Below the pieces are notes generated by a model. The model was not told the origin of the DNA. It did not search any database and worked only from the letters and a program-made list of their open reading frames with translations. Below are positions 1 through 8,506 of a stretch of 37,266 nt of DNA, in pieces (positions within the stretch are counted from its first letter, which is position 1; each line of letters starts with the position of its first letter). The DNA is taken from NCBI GenBank assembly GCA_964466385.1, contig CAYXNM010000006.1, forward strand, positions 1-37,266, read 5' to 3'. Made by a program: the position numbers and the translations under genes. Source of the DNA: UBA5972 sp964466385 (GTDB taxonomy: Bacteria > Pseudomonadota > Alphaproteobacteria > Rhodobacterales > Rhodobacteraceae).

Positions 1-1377
1 GGCGGCGAAAGCCAGCGGATACGGTTGGCCAGCCAGATCGGGTCTGGCTTGACGGGGGTGCTTTATGTGCTCGACGAACCCTCGATCGGGTTGCATCAGC
101 GTGACAATGGCAGGCTGTTGGAAACATTGAAGGATCTGCGCGATCAGGGCAATACCGTCATCGTCGTGGAACATGACGAGGAGGCAATCCGGTCGGCCGA
201 TTACGTTCTTGATATCGGCCCCGGTGCCGGGGTTCATGGGGGGCAGGTGGTGGCACGCGGAACGCCCGAGGATATCGCTGCTGATGCGGCCTCGATCACC
301 GGGCAATACCTGACCGGATCGCGCCAGATCCCGGTTCCCGGCGAACGGCGCGTGGGAAACGGCAAATCGCTGGTGGTCCGGGGGGCAACCGGCAACAACC
401 TTAAAAACATGACGGCCGCGTTTCCCCTTGGCACCTTCACCTGCATCACCGGCGTTTCAGGGGGGGGCAAGTCGACGCTGACGGTCGAAACCCTGTTCAA
501 AACAGCCAGCATGCGTCTGAATGGCGCGCGCCAGACACCCGCCCCGTGCGAGGCGATCGAGGGGCTGGAATACCTCGACAAGGTGATCGACATCGACCAG
601 CGCCCCATCGGGCGCACGCCGCGCTCCAATCCTGCCACCTATACCGGGGCCTTCACGCCCATTCGCGATTGGTTCGCGGGCCTGCCGGAAAGCAAGACGC
701 GCGGCTATAAACCGGGGCGGTTCAGCTTTAACGTCAAGGGCGGGCGGTGCGAGGCGTGTCAGGGGGACGGTGTCATCAAGATCGAAATGCATTTTCTGCC
801 GGACGTCTACGTCACCTGCGAAAGCTGTCAGGGCAAGCGGTACAACCGCGAAACGCTGGAGATCCTGTTCAAGGGCAAAAGCATCGCCGATGTTCTGGAC
901 ATGAACGTGGAAGACGCCGAGCAGTTTTTCAAGGCCGTGCCGTCCATTCGCGAAAAAATGACCGCACTGATGCGGGTCGGCCTTGGCTATATAAAGGTCG
1001 GCCAGCAGGCGACGACGCTGTCAGGGGGCGAAGCGCAGCGCGTCAAACTGTCAAAGGAGCTGAGCAAACGCTCCACCGGGCGCACGCTTTATATTCTGGA
1101 CGAGCCGACGACTGGTCTGCATTTTGAGGACGTGCGAAAGTTGCTGGAAGTGCTGCATGAACTGGTCGAGCAGGGCAACACGGTTCTGGTCATCGAGCAT
1201 AATCTTGACGTGGTCAAAACCGCCGATCACCTGATCGACATCGGCCCCGAAGGCGGGGACGGGGGGGGCATGATCGTGGCCACCGGCACACCGGAAGAGG
1301 TTGCCGTGCAACGCAAGAGCTATACCGGACGGTACCTCAAGGACATATTGCGCGGGCAAAGCGTGGCGGCGGAATGA
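1..1377 (+). CDS. uvrA: UvrABC excinuclease subunit A, 3' part (5' truncated by window)
   Basis: C-terminal part of UvrA, the damage-recognition ATPase of nucleotide excision repair that loads UvrB onto DNA. The reading frame is open from base 1 and begins inside the first ABC signature (GGESQRIRLASQIGSGL), followed by the Walker B stretch LYVLDEPSIGLH. The second ATPase module follows, with a Walker A reading GVSGGGKSTL (GVSGSGKSTL is usual), then a zinc-binding insert with paired CEAC and CESC motifs. The second signature is TTLSGGEAQRVKLSKELSKR, with Walker B YILDEPTTGLHFEDV. About 458 codons are present, roughly half the family's ~950 residues; the missing part lies before the window. A TTG at base 25 could be misread as a start but lies inside the signature motif. 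No downstream partner on the same strand. Confidence 0.98.
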   Translation, partial: GGESQRIRLASQIGSGLTGVLYVLDEPSIGLHQRDNGRLLETLKDLRDQGNTVIVVEHDEEAIRSADYVLDIGPGAGVHGGQVVARGTPEDIAADAASITGQYLTGSRQIPVPGERRVGNGKSLVVRGATGNNLKNMTAAFPLGTFTCITGVSGGGKSTLTVETLFKTASMRLNGARQTPAPCEAIEGLEYLDKVIDIDQRPIGRTPRSNPATYTGAFTPIRDWFAGLPESKTRGYKPGRFSFNVKGGRCEACQGDGVIKIEMHFLPDVYVTCESCQGKRYNRETLEILFKGKSIADVLDMNVEDAEQFFKAVPSIREKMTALMRVGLGYIKVGQQATTLSGGEAQRVKLSKELSKRSTGRTLYILDEPTTGLHFEDVRKLLEVLHELVEQGNTVLVIEHNLDVVKTADHLIDIGPEGGDGGGMIVATGTPEEVAVQRKSYTGRYLKDILRGQSVAAE

Positions 1378-1692
1378 TCCTGACCGCGCTCCCGCTGTGA
1401 CAAAAACCCGATGGCAGATTGCCGCGAACCACCGTTGCGAACGCCGCACCACGGGCAGGCGCCGGGCCGTGCGGGGATGGATTGAACCGGGGCAGACGTC
1501 AACATTCCCTTCACGCCAAAAAACGGCCCTGCCCCCACGCAATTCGGAGGGTCAATCAGTCGGACCGTTGGTAGAAGACCGTTCCCGAATCCCCTCCACA
1601 ACTTGCGATCATGGCAATGTGGTCAAGAAACCGGACGTCGCGTCAGAGCGCGCACGGCATCATCCGAACGGGCCGGATGATGCCGGGTTCTG
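1378..1692. other. Intergenic region between uvrA and the DUF2892 gene
   Basis: 315 bases between two convergent genes. Reading frames here lack a recognisable protein, ribosome-binding site or conserved motif. The only clear element is the perfect hairpin at 1656-1684, listed separately. Confidence 0.6.
1656..1684 (-). terminator. Strong perfect hairpin, probable terminator of the DUF2892 gene
   Basis: Eleven-base arms GGCATCATCCG (1656-1666) and CGGATGATGCC (1674-1684) pair perfectly around a 7-base loop. The hairpin begins 8 bases past the minus-strand stop codon at 1693. No T tract follows on either strand, so it may be a Rho-assisted or RNA-stabilising hairpin rather than a classical intrinsic terminator. 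Confidence 0.55.
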
Positions 1693-1938
1693 TCAGGATT
1701 TTGCCGGGGCTTCCGCTTTTGCGTCCGCCTCTGCTTCGTGGTCCTGATTGGTGTTGCGCCCGATCACGGCGTAGACTGCACATGACGACATCATCGCCGT
1801 AAACAGCAAATACAAGCCGATGAACAAAGCCACACCGTTCCAGGATGTTGCCATCGCTGAAAAATAGACTGAAACCAAAATTGTGCCAGCCACCGCACGA
1901 AATACCCGGTCTTTCGGGCCTATATTGTTTCTGAACAT
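1693..1938 (-). CDS. Small DUF2892 (YgaP-like transmembrane) membrane protein
   Basis: An 81-residue protein with two hydrophobic segments (about residues 12-32 and 35-55). The second ends in SSCAVYAVIG, the Cys-x-x-Tyr pattern typical of the DUF2892 / YgaP transmembrane family, and the C-terminal tail is charged and Ala/Glu-rich. The family is found alone or fused to rhodanese domains; its function is not established. The frame extends 23 codons upstream, but the ATG at 1938 is preferred: it has a GAGGGGAGCAG ribosome-binding site just upstream and begins with the family-typical MFRNNIG(P/S)xDR(V/I)xR. Convergent with uvrA, with a hairpin after the stop. Confidence 0.8.
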   Translation of the reverse strand: MFRNNIGPKDRVFRAVAGTILVSVYFSAMATSWNGVALFIGLYLLFTAMMSSCAVYAVIGRNTNQDHEAEADAKAEAPAKS

Positions 1939-2111
1939 TTCTGCTCCCCTCGATTTTCCGCCCATTTGTTGAGCATGTGGGGACAGATTACTTCTGATTG
2001 TGTTCAAAATTGGGTGAATTCGGGGATTGTTGATGTTTTGGGGCCAATTAAGGAGTTTTTTTTGCGTTTCCGTTCGGTTTTTCCCTTGTCGCCACTGCGC
2101 CCCGTTTCGCC

Positions 2112-2984
2112 TTATCCGCGTCGGAGCTTCTCAAACCGGGGCAGCATCGCTGAAAAATCCATGCCTGAGCCGTCCTCATCCTCAACGAAAGCTTGATAAA
2201 GAGCGGTTGCGTGCTCTCCAAGCGGGGTTGCGGCATCGACGGCGATCGCTGCTTGCTGTGAAAGTCGCAGGTCCTTCAGCATCAGGTCAGCGGCAAAGCC
2301 CGGTTTGTAATCGTTGTCGGCGGGGCTTTGCGGCCCCACGCCCGGCGCCGGGCAATAGGCGTTCATGGTCCAGCTGTAACCTGACGAGGTCGAGACGACG
2401 TCAAACATCTTTGTCCGATCAAGCGCGAGTTTGTCGGCCAGCGCAAAAGCCTCGCATGTGACGATCATGGTCGCGCCAAGGATCATGTTGTTGCATATCT
2501 TGGCGGCCTGACCGTTGCCGGACGGGCCGCAATGGACGGCCTTTTGCCCCATGATATCGAAAAGGGGCGCGGCCTTTGCGAACGCGGGGTCGCTGCCCCC
2601 GGCCATGAATGTCAGCGTTCCCGCCTTCGCCCCGCCGATCCCGCCGGAAACAGGCGCGTCCGCTGCCAGCAATCCGGCGGCCAGGGCATCGGTTGCGACC
2701 GCGCGTGCGCTTTCAACGTCGACCGTCGAGCAGTCCAGAAACAAGGCCTCTTTTTCCATTGCTGGAATGATCTCTGCCGCAACATTCCGCAGAATGTCGC
2801 CGTTTGGCAGCATGGTGATGACCACGTCCTGCCCGCGCGCGGCCATTGCGGAATTCTCGGCGCGCGAAACACCGTCAGGGCAGGGGGCGGCAACATCAAA
2901 ACCCGTGACCTCGTGCCCCGCTGCGACCAGATTGGCCGCCATCGGCGCGCCCATGTTGCCAAGACCGATAAAACCGATTTTCAT
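2112..2984 (-). CDS. mmsB: 3-hydroxyisobutyrate dehydrogenase
   Basis: NAD-dependent oxidation of 3-hydroxyisobutyrate to methylmalonate semialdehyde in valine degradation. The 290-residue protein opens with the Rossmann fingerprint GFIGLGNMGAPMAANL (residues 4-19). DAPVSGGIGGAKAGTLTFM (about 108-126) matches the substrate-binding signature, and GNGQAAKICNNMIL (about 156-169) holds the catalytic lysine of the beta-hydroxyacid dehydrogenase family. Length is normal. The start at 2984 has an AAGGAGA site 7 bases upstream, and its ATG overlaps the upstream hydrolase stop as ATGA, so the two are translationally coupled. Last gene of the operon with HIBYL-CoA hydrolase and acyl-CoA dehydrogenase; its product feeds MmsA (8652-10151). 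Confidence 0.95.
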   Translation of the reverse strand: MKIGFIGLGNMGAPMAANLVAAGHEVTGFDVAAPCPDGVSRAENSAMAARGQDVVITMLPNGDILRNVAAEIIPAMEKEALFLDCSTVDVESARAVATDALAAGLLAADAPVSGGIGGAKAGTLTFMAGGSDPAFAKAAPLFDIMGQKAVHCGPSGNGQAAKICNNMILGATMIVTCEAFALADKLALDRTKMFDVVSTSSGYSWTMNAYCPAPGVGPQSPADNDYKPGFAADLMLKDLRLSQQAAIAVDAATPLGEHATALYQAFVEDEDGSGMDFSAMLPRFEKLRRG

Positions 2985-4027
2985 TTCAATGTCTCCTTCA
3001 GGTTCAGCTCGGCATCATAAAGCGGTGCAAGCATTGCGTCGATTTCCTTGTGACTGACGGCCCCGATGTCCCCGTGTCGCCATCGGGGTGCGCGGTCCTT
3101 GTCGATGATCGCCGCACGGATGCCTTCCAGAAAGTCCCCGTGCTCCATTGCGCGCCATGTATAGCGGTATTCCTGACGCAGCGCATCCCGGATCGTGGCG
3201 TCTTTGCCAAGGCGCCGGATCATCTCCAGCGTGACGGCCATCGAGAGGGGCGAGTTTCGCCCGAGCGCCGTGAGAGCGCCTGCGGCCACGTCCGTCGGCA
3301 CCACCCTCAGCCCGGCCGTGATCCCCGCCAGACTGTCCGGCGCAAACAGCGCATCGATTTCCGCCTGTGTGCCCGCTTGCGTGGCGTCAAAACAGGGTGC
3401 CGCGAAACCTTCGATGCTGTCCGCTTCACCGCTTTTGGCAAGGGCCGCGATCAGATCCGCCCAATCCCCTTCGGGGACGAAGACATCCGCGAAACCTGCG
3501 TGGATCGCGTCGGAGGCATTCATCCGCGCACCCGTCATCCCGTAATAGGCCCCAAGCCGCCCCGGCGCGCGCGAAAGCAGCAGCGAGCCGCCCACATCCG
3601 GCACCAGGCCAATGCCGCATTCGGGCATGGCGATGCGGCTGGTTTCGCCGACGATGCGGTGGCTGCCGTGGCACGAAACCCCGACGCCGCCGCCCATGGT
3701 GAACCCCTGCATCAACGCCACATACGGCTTTGGGTATTCGGCGATTTTCGCGTTCAGACGATATTCGTCGGTCCAGAACCGTCGTCCATAGGTATAATCG
3801 CCGCGCCTGCCGCTGGCATACATCTCCTGAATATCGCCGCCCGAACAGAACGCCCGCTCGCCCGTGGCGTCGATGATGACAAGCGCCACCGCATTATCGT
3901 CGCGCCACTCATCAAGCGCGGCCTCGATCGCACGGCACATCTCGTAGGTCAGCGCGTTGAGGGCCTCGGGACGGTTGAGCGTGATGCGCCCGGCCCACCC
4001 GTCGGTTCTGATCAATATGTCAGCCAC
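2981..4027 (-). CDS. 3-hydroxyisobutyryl-CoA hydrolase (enoyl-CoA hydratase/isomerase family)
   Basis: Releases CoA from 3-hydroxyisobutyryl-CoA, the step that commits valine carbon to free 3-hydroxyisobutyrate. The 348-residue protein is of crotonase fold. GERAFCSGGDIQEMY (about 55-69) forms part of the oxyanion hole, GFTMGGGVGVSCHG (about 107-120) is the second CoA-binding turn, and MPECGIGLVPDVGG (about 133-146) with its glutamate and aspartate is characteristic of the hydrolase branch rather than true hydratases. Length matches HIBCH (about 350) rather than ordinary enoyl-CoA hydratases (about 260). The first 8 bases overlap the acyl-CoA dehydrogenase stop, and the last 4 overlap mmsB. 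An enoyl-CoA hydratase for the preceding hydration step is not in the window. Confidence 0.93.
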   Translation of the reverse strand: MADILIRTDGWAGRITLNRPEALNALTYEMCRAIEAALDEWRDDNAVALVIIDATGERAFCSGGDIQEMYASGRRGDYTYGRRFWTDEYRLNAKIAEYPKPYVALMQGFTMGGGVGVSCHGSHRIVGETSRIAMPECGIGLVPDVGGSLLLSRAPGRLGAYYGMTGARMNASDAIHAGFADVFVPEGDWADLIAALAKSGEADSIEGFAAPCFDATQAGTQAEIDALFAPDSLAGITAGLRVVPTDVAAGALTALGRNSPLSMAVTLEMIRRLGKDATIRDALRQEYRYTWRAMEHGDFLEGIRAAIIDKDRAPRWRHGDIGAVSHKEIDAMLAPLYDAELNLKETLK

Positions 4028-5171
4028 GGTCGCGCTCGGCCAAAAGGGCGCGCGCGGTGATCATGCGCATGATCTCGTTGGTGCCTTCCAGGATTTGGTG
4101 CACGCGCAGATCCCGCACGATTTTCTCGATCCCGTAATCGGCCAGATAGCCATAACCACCGTGCATCTGCAAACAGTCGTTCGCCACCTTGAACGCCGTG
4201 TCGGTCACGAACCGCTTGGCCATGGCGCAGAATTTTGTGGCATCCGGCGCGCTGGTGTCAAGCTTCCATGCCGCCTGACGCAGAAAAGTCCGCGCGGCCT
4301 GCAGTTCGATCTCCATGTCGGCAAGCCGGAACTGCAGCGCCTGAAACTGATCGATCGTGCGGCCAAAGGCTTTGCGTTCGCCCATATACGTCAGCGTCCT
4401 GTCCAGCGCGTCCTGCGCGCCCCCCAATGCTCCCGCCGAGATGTTCAGCCGCCCGCCATCCAACCCGTTCATGGCATAGGCGAACCCCTTGCCCTCTTCC
4501 CCCACAAGCTCAGCCGTGGGCACGGCACAATCATCGAATTGCACCTGCGCGGTCGGTTGGCTGAGCCAGCCCATTTTCTTTTCGCGCGCCCCGAAGGAAA
4601 GCCCAGGCGTGCCGTCCCTGACGATCATGGTCGAGATGCCCTTTGGCCCGGCTTCGCCCGTGCGGCACATGACGACATAAGCGTCCGAATAGCCGCCGCC
4701 CGAGATGAAGGCCTTGGTGCCGGTCAGGCTATACCCTTCGTTGGTGCGCACAGCGCGGGTCTTCAGCGCCGCCGCGTCGCTGCCTGAACCCGGCTCGGTC
4801 AGGCAATAGCTGACCACGGTTTCCATGGAACACATTTTCGGCAGCCACGCGGCCTTGAGATCATCCGACCCGAACTTGTCGATCATGCCGCCGCACATGT
4901 TATGGATCGACAGGAACGACCCGACCGAGGGGCAGGCCATTGCCAGCGCCTCGAATATCAACGTCGCATCGAGCCGCGTGAGGCCGGAGCCGCCATAAGC
5001 TTCGGACACGAAAATGCCCCCGAAACCCAGCTCGCCTATTCGCGGCCAAAGCGATTTGGGGATCGTCCCCTGGCTTTCCCAGTCGCGCGCAAACGGCGCG
5101 ATATGGTCCCGCCCAAAGGCCCGGGCCATGTCAAATATCTGGGATTGCTCGTCTGAGAGCGCGAAATCCAT
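4020..5171 (-). CDS. Acyl-CoA dehydrogenase, probable isobutyryl-CoA dehydrogenase
   Basis: FAD enzyme of 383 residues expected to oxidise isobutyryl-CoA to methacrylyl-CoA. YCLTEPGSGSDAAALKT (about 121-137) is the first acyl-CoA dehydrogenase signature, and the C-terminal QMHGGYGYLADYGIEKIVRD (about 332-351) is the second. ILEGTNEIMRMI (about 357-368) places the catalytic glutamate where medium-chain and isobutyryl-type enzymes carry it. The isobutyryl assignment rests on operon context, since it overlaps the hydroxyisobutyryl-CoA hydrolase and precedes mmsB; sequence alone would also allow a short-chain or 2-methyl-branched-chain enzyme. The start at 5171 has a strong GGGAGGA site. First gene of the three-gene operon; no clear promoter is visible in the 99 bases upstream. 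Confidence 0.93.
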   Translation of the reverse strand: MDFALSDEQSQIFDMARAFGRDHIAPFARDWESQGTIPKSLWPRIGELGFGGIFVSEAYGGSGLTRLDATLIFEALAMACPSVGSFLSIHNMCGGMIDKFGSDDLKAAWLPKMCSMETVVSYCLTEPGSGSDAAALKTRAVRTNEGYSLTGTKAFISGGGYSDAYVVMCRTGEAGPKGISTMIVRDGTPGLSFGAREKKMGWLSQPTAQVQFDDCAVPTAELVGEEGKGFAYAMNGLDGGRLNISAGALGGAQDALDRTLTYMGERKAFGRTIDQFQALQFRLADMEIELQAARTFLRQAAWKLDTSAPDATKFCAMAKRFVTDTAFKVANDCLQMHGGYGYLADYGIEKIVRDLRVHQILEGTNEIMRMITARALLAERDRG

Positions 5172-5270
5172 AGGGTCCTCCCCGCGGTCGATCAGGATTT
5201 TCTGGCTGAATACGCATGAATTGTTTCAGAACTTTGTCACATTGCGCGAATTCCGTGGGGCTTGTCCAGA

Positions 5271-6374
5271 TCAGACAAGGGGCTGTTCATGCGTGGCGCA
5301 ATGCACCCCGCCGCCCACCTCGCCGATGCGATCGACGTTAAGCATGATCACGCGGCGACCGGGGTAAGCTCTTTTGAGCGTGTGTTTTGCCCGCTCGTCC
5401 GCTGCGGGGTCGCCAAACTCTGCACCTATGACGGCGCCGTTCAATACGTAATAGTTGACATAAGAGGCAACGAAATCGAGCGATTTGACCCGGATATTCA
5501 CAGGCTCGGGGATGATTTCGATGCTGAATTTCCTCCCGTGGGCGTCGGTGGCGTTCGCGAGCGTTTCCAGCGTGTCAAAAGCGGTCCGCGACCACGGATC
5601 GCCCGGAATGATCTTTTCGGGCATCTGTACGAGGATCTTGCCGGGGGCCACAAGCCTTGCCAGCGCATCGATGTGGTAATCCGTGATATCCTGTCCGGCC
5701 AGGCCGCGCGCCCAGACCATTTTCCGGGCACCGAAACCGGCCAACAGGCGGCTCGTGATTTCCGCCCGCGTCCCGGCATTCCGGTTCGTGTTGATCCAGG
5801 AACTTTCATGCGCGATCAACGTGCCCGCACCGTCGCTTTCAACACCTCCGGCCTCGCCGACCAACCTGGTGTCAAAAACCTCGAGTCCAAGGCGTCGCGC
5901 GACGGCTGTGGCCAGCTTCCCGTCTTTTCGATGGATCTGTCGCCGCCCCCAGCCATTGAAATGCAGATCGCTGACAGCGATGCCGCCCTTGCCGTTGACC
6001 ACGAAGACGGGACCGGAATCGCGGCACCAAAGATCCTCGGTCGGGATGTCCCATATCTCGATCTTGTCGGAAAGCGAACGTCTTGCCGCGTTGGTGTGTT
6101 TCTTGTCCATCAACATGACGACCGGTTCAAAATCAACGATCGTGTTGGCGATTCGGGCGACGTCCCTTTGCACCCGCGACCGAAAGGACCGTCCGGGATA
6201 GACAGAGGGGCTGACCGGCCACTGCATGAAGGTGCGCGCATGGGGAAGATTTTCCCCCGGCACAAAATACCCGTTCTGCGCCGCAGACAGCGTATTTGAC
6301 ATGCCGTTTGTTCCCAATACGGCAGCGCCAGCACATAAGGGAACGCCCGTCAGCAGATTTCGACGTGTGAACAT
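5271..6374 (-). CDS. Agmatine deiminase / peptidyl-arginine deiminase-family protein with Tat-type signal
   Basis: Member of the guanidino-group-modifying superfamily, closest in layout to agmatine deiminase (agmatine to N-carbamoylputrescine plus ammonia). Visible features are DLWCRDSGPVF (114-124), TDYHIDALARLV (231-242) with the catalytic His, and GGGVHCATHEQ (354-364) with the nucleophilic Cys359 near the C-terminus. Residues 3-8 read TRRNLL, followed by a hydrophobic stretch to about 22, which looks like a twin-arginine export signal; a periplasmic location is inferred. Cytosolic AguA lacks such a leader. The total of 367 residues is about 335 after cleavage, normal for the family. The start has no strong ribosome-binding site. 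It ends 99 bases before the isobutyryl-CoA dehydrogenase start and could be co-transcribed. Substrate is uncertain: agmatine or another guanidino compound. Confidence 0.85.
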   Translation of the reverse strand: MFTRRNLLTGVPLCAGAAVLGTNGMSNTLSAAQNGYFVPGENLPHARTFMQWPVSPSVYPGRSFRSRVQRDVARIANTIVDFEPVVMLMDKKHTNAARRSLSDKIEIWDIPTEDLWCRDSGPVFVVNGKGGIAVSDLHFNGWGRRQIHRKDGKLATAVARRLGLEVFDTRLVGEAGGVESDGAGTLIAHESSWINTNRNAGTRAEITSRLLAGFGARKMVWARGLAGQDITDYHIDALARLVAPGKILVQMPEKIIPGDPWSRTAFDTLETLANATDAHGRKFSIEIIPEPVNIRVKSLDFVASYVNYYVLNGAVIGAEFGDPAADERAKHTLKRAYPGRRVIMLNVDRIGEVGGGVHCATHEQPLV

Positions 6375-6502
6375 GGCACCAAACGTTGCATGAAATCGGG
6401 AAAAGTCAATGAGGCAGAACGATCACGATCGCCCGACCCGGATGGATTTTGGCGCAACCTCAGGTTAATGTCTGTCATGTTTTCAACCGGGAGGTAAGCC
6501 GA

Positions 6503-7378
6503 ATGCCAACACAGAAACTCGCCGTTGCGGTCATCCATGGAATGGGCAGCCAGGGCCTGAACAGACCCCAAAGGCCCGATGAAATCGCTTTTTCCGGCGA
6601 TCTGCGCAAGCGCATCCGCGCTGAAATGGGCCGAGCGGTTTTTGACCGGGACGTCGCCTGGCGCGAGATCTTCTGGGCGGATGTTCTTCAAAAGCCGGAA
6701 AAAGAGTTTCTCAAGCGCTGTGGCAGCACGATTTCGCGTGGCTGGATCCGAAATTTCGTCATTCACAATCTGGGTGACGCGGCGGGGTACAGATACGTCA
6801 GGGGCGACGATAATCACACGGCTTATGCCGATATCCACGCAAGGGTTCGCACGGTCGTCAGGGAACTGGAAGACCTCGTTGATCCCGGCGCGCCACTGGT
6901 GGTTCTGGCGCACTCGCTCGGCGGGCATATCATGTCGAACTACATTTACGACATCGACAAGAAAAGGCGCCATGCCCCGGCGGACATGGAGCCGACCGAT
7001 TTTCAAAACCTGGAAACAATGGCCGGGTTTGTCACCTTCGGGTGCAACATCCCCATTTTCACGTTCGCCTATGACAAGGACGATATCCATCCGATCGCCT
7101 TTCCGGGTCGGAAAATTCCCGAACCCGCGCGTCTGAAACCGTGGTGGTGGAATTATTATGACCGGGATGATGTTCTGGGCTATCCGCTGCGCAAGATCGG
7201 ACCGCACTATCAGGCGCTGGCAACGGCCGGGGATCTGAAGGACAAGCGCATCAATTCCGGAAATATCCTTGAAAGCTGGAATCCGCTGTCTCACAACGCC
7301 TATTGGCGGGACGATGATCTTTATCGTCCGGTTGCAAAATTCCTGAAGAACGTGATGAGCAAAGGCGGCGCGTTATAG
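6503..7378 (+). CDS. Alpha/beta hydrolase of unassigned subfamily
   Basis: 291-residue soluble protein with an alpha/beta-hydrolase pattern. VAVIHGMGSQG (8-18) is the N-terminal HG oxyanion element, and VVLAHSLGGHI (133-143) is the nucleophile elbow with Ser138. DDVLGYPL (222-229) and NPLSHNAYW (260-268) supply a plausible acid and His264. I do not recognise a named family or substrate; lipase or esterase activity is only inferred. The ATG at 6503 is chosen over an upstream in-frame start at 6449 because GGGAGGTAA lies 6 to 14 bases before it. Divergent from the agmatine-deiminase-like gene, with which it shares a 128-base promoter region. Its last 6 bases overlap the convergent carboxylate-amine ligase gene. 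The only plus-strand gene within an otherwise minus-strand block. Confidence 0.8.
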   Translation: MPTQKLAVAVIHGMGSQGLNRPQRPDEIAFSGDLRKRIRAEMGRAVFDRDVAWREIFWADVLQKPEKEFLKRCGSTISRGWIRNFVIHNLGDAAGYRYVRGDDNHTAYADIHARVRTVVRELEDLVDPGAPLVVLAHSLGGHIMSNYIYDIDKKRRHAPADMEPTDFQNLETMAGFVTFGCNIPIFTFAYDKDDIHPIAFPGRKIPEPARLKPWWWNYYDRDDVLGYPLRKIGPHYQALATAGDLKDKRINSGNILESWNPLSHNAYWRDDDLYRPVAKFLKNVMSKGGAL

Positions 7379-8506
7379 ACCCTCGGTGAATTCGCCGACC
7401 AGAAGATCGACAACGGCGCAAAGCGCCGCATCCCTGTCCTGTCCGCCGTTGATCGCCTCTGCATACGTGGCGCGCTGGCGGTCGGCGCTGCTGCCATGGG
7501 CCGCGATGTCCGTGATCCGGGCGACTTCCGCCACGCAGTCCAGCGCCGCGGCGTCTTCCCCGACCGCCAGAACCAGCTCCTCCATCAGATCGGAAAACGG
7601 AACCACCTGTCCGGCGCCAAAATCGATCAGACCTTCGCTCATCCCGTATCTTTGCGCACGCCAGCGATTCTCGCCCACCAGAAAGCGGTCATAAATCCGC
7701 CAGCGCTGGTTGGCGCGGCGCAGTCGCCAGAGCATCCGCATCAGGCATTGCGTCAGTGCGGACATCGTCAGTGCGTCTTCAAGCCGGGGGGACGCGTCGC
7801 AGATCCTGCTCTCCAGCGTGGGGAACCGCGACGAAGGGCGCACGTCCCACCAGATCTTCGTGGAATCTTCGATCGCACCGGTCGCAATGATCGTTTTTAC
7901 GGACCGCTCGAACTCGGAATGCGAGGAGAAACGCGGCGGCAGGCCCGTTCGCGGCAAATTGTCAAAGACCGTCAGGCGATAAGAGGCCAGCCCGGTGTCG
8001 TCCCCCTTCCAGAACGGTGACGACGTTGAAAGCGCCAGCAAATGCGGTAGAAAATAACTGAACTGGTTCATCAGGTCGATGCGGGTTTCATCGTCCTCGA
8101 TCCCCACATGGACATGCTGCCCGCAAATCAGCATGCGCCGGGCCACCCCGCCCAGATCCCGTTGCAGCGCGCGATAGCGGTCCTTGTCGGTATGCTGCTG
8201 GCGCTGCCAGTTCGCAAATGGATGGCAAGATGCCGCGACCGGGGCCATGCCGTATTTCGCGGCAATTTCCGCGATGCAGGCGCGCAGGCGTTTGAGATCC
8301 TCGCGCGCGGCCGTGATGTTCTGGCAGACGCGCGTCCCCACCTCGATCTGACATTGCAGGAACTCCGGGCTGACCTGACTGGCCAGCCGGGCGGAGCACT
8401 CATCCATCAAATCCGGCGGCGCCTCCACCAGATCGCGGGAGTCGCGATCCACAAGAAGGTATTCCTCCTCGATCCCCATGGTAAAGCTTGGCTTGGGAAT
8501 GCCCAT
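7373..8506 (-). CDS. YbdK-type carboxylate-amine ligase (glutamate-cysteine ligase 2 family)
   Basis: 377-residue member of the GCS2 / YbdK family, ATP-dependent ligases that join a carboxylate to an amine. E. coli YbdK has weak gamma-glutamylcysteine ligase activity; the physiological substrates of most members are unknown. Recognisable are the N-terminal FTMGIEEEYLLVD with its metal-binding glutamates, the central CGQHVHVGIED (about residues 131-141), and WWDVRPSSRFPTLESRICD (about 221-239). The ATG at 8506 is preferred to an in-frame GTG at 8515 because GAGG lies 8 bases upstream. It follows mmsA on the same strand after a 145-base gap containing an inverted repeat, so it may have its own promoter. 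Neighbouring guanidino and hydrolase genes suggest a link to amino-acid-derived amines, but that is speculation. Confidence 0.9.
   Translation of the reverse strand: MGIPKPSFTMGIEEEYLLVDRDSRDLVEAPPDLMDECSARLASQVSPEFLQCQIEVGTRVCQNITAAREDLKRLRACIAEIAAKYGMAPVAASCHPFANWQRQQHTDKDRYRALQRDLGGVARRMLICGQHVHVGIEDDETRIDLMNQFSYFLPHLLALSTSSPFWKGDDTGLASYRLTVFDNLPRTGLPPRFSSHSEFERSVKTIIATGAIEDSTKIWWDVRPSSRFPTLESRICDASPRLEDALTMSALTQCLMRMLWRLRRANQRWRIYDRFLVGENRWRAQRYGMSEGLIDFGAGQVVPFSDLMEELVLAVGEDAAALDCVAEVARITDIAAHGSSADRQRATYAEAINGGQDRDAALCAVVDLLVGEFTEGL

Noticed and set aside
3050..4060. 336-codon plus-strand frame
   Set aside because: Shadow of the 3-hydroxyisobutyryl-CoA hydrolase gene; no family motifs.
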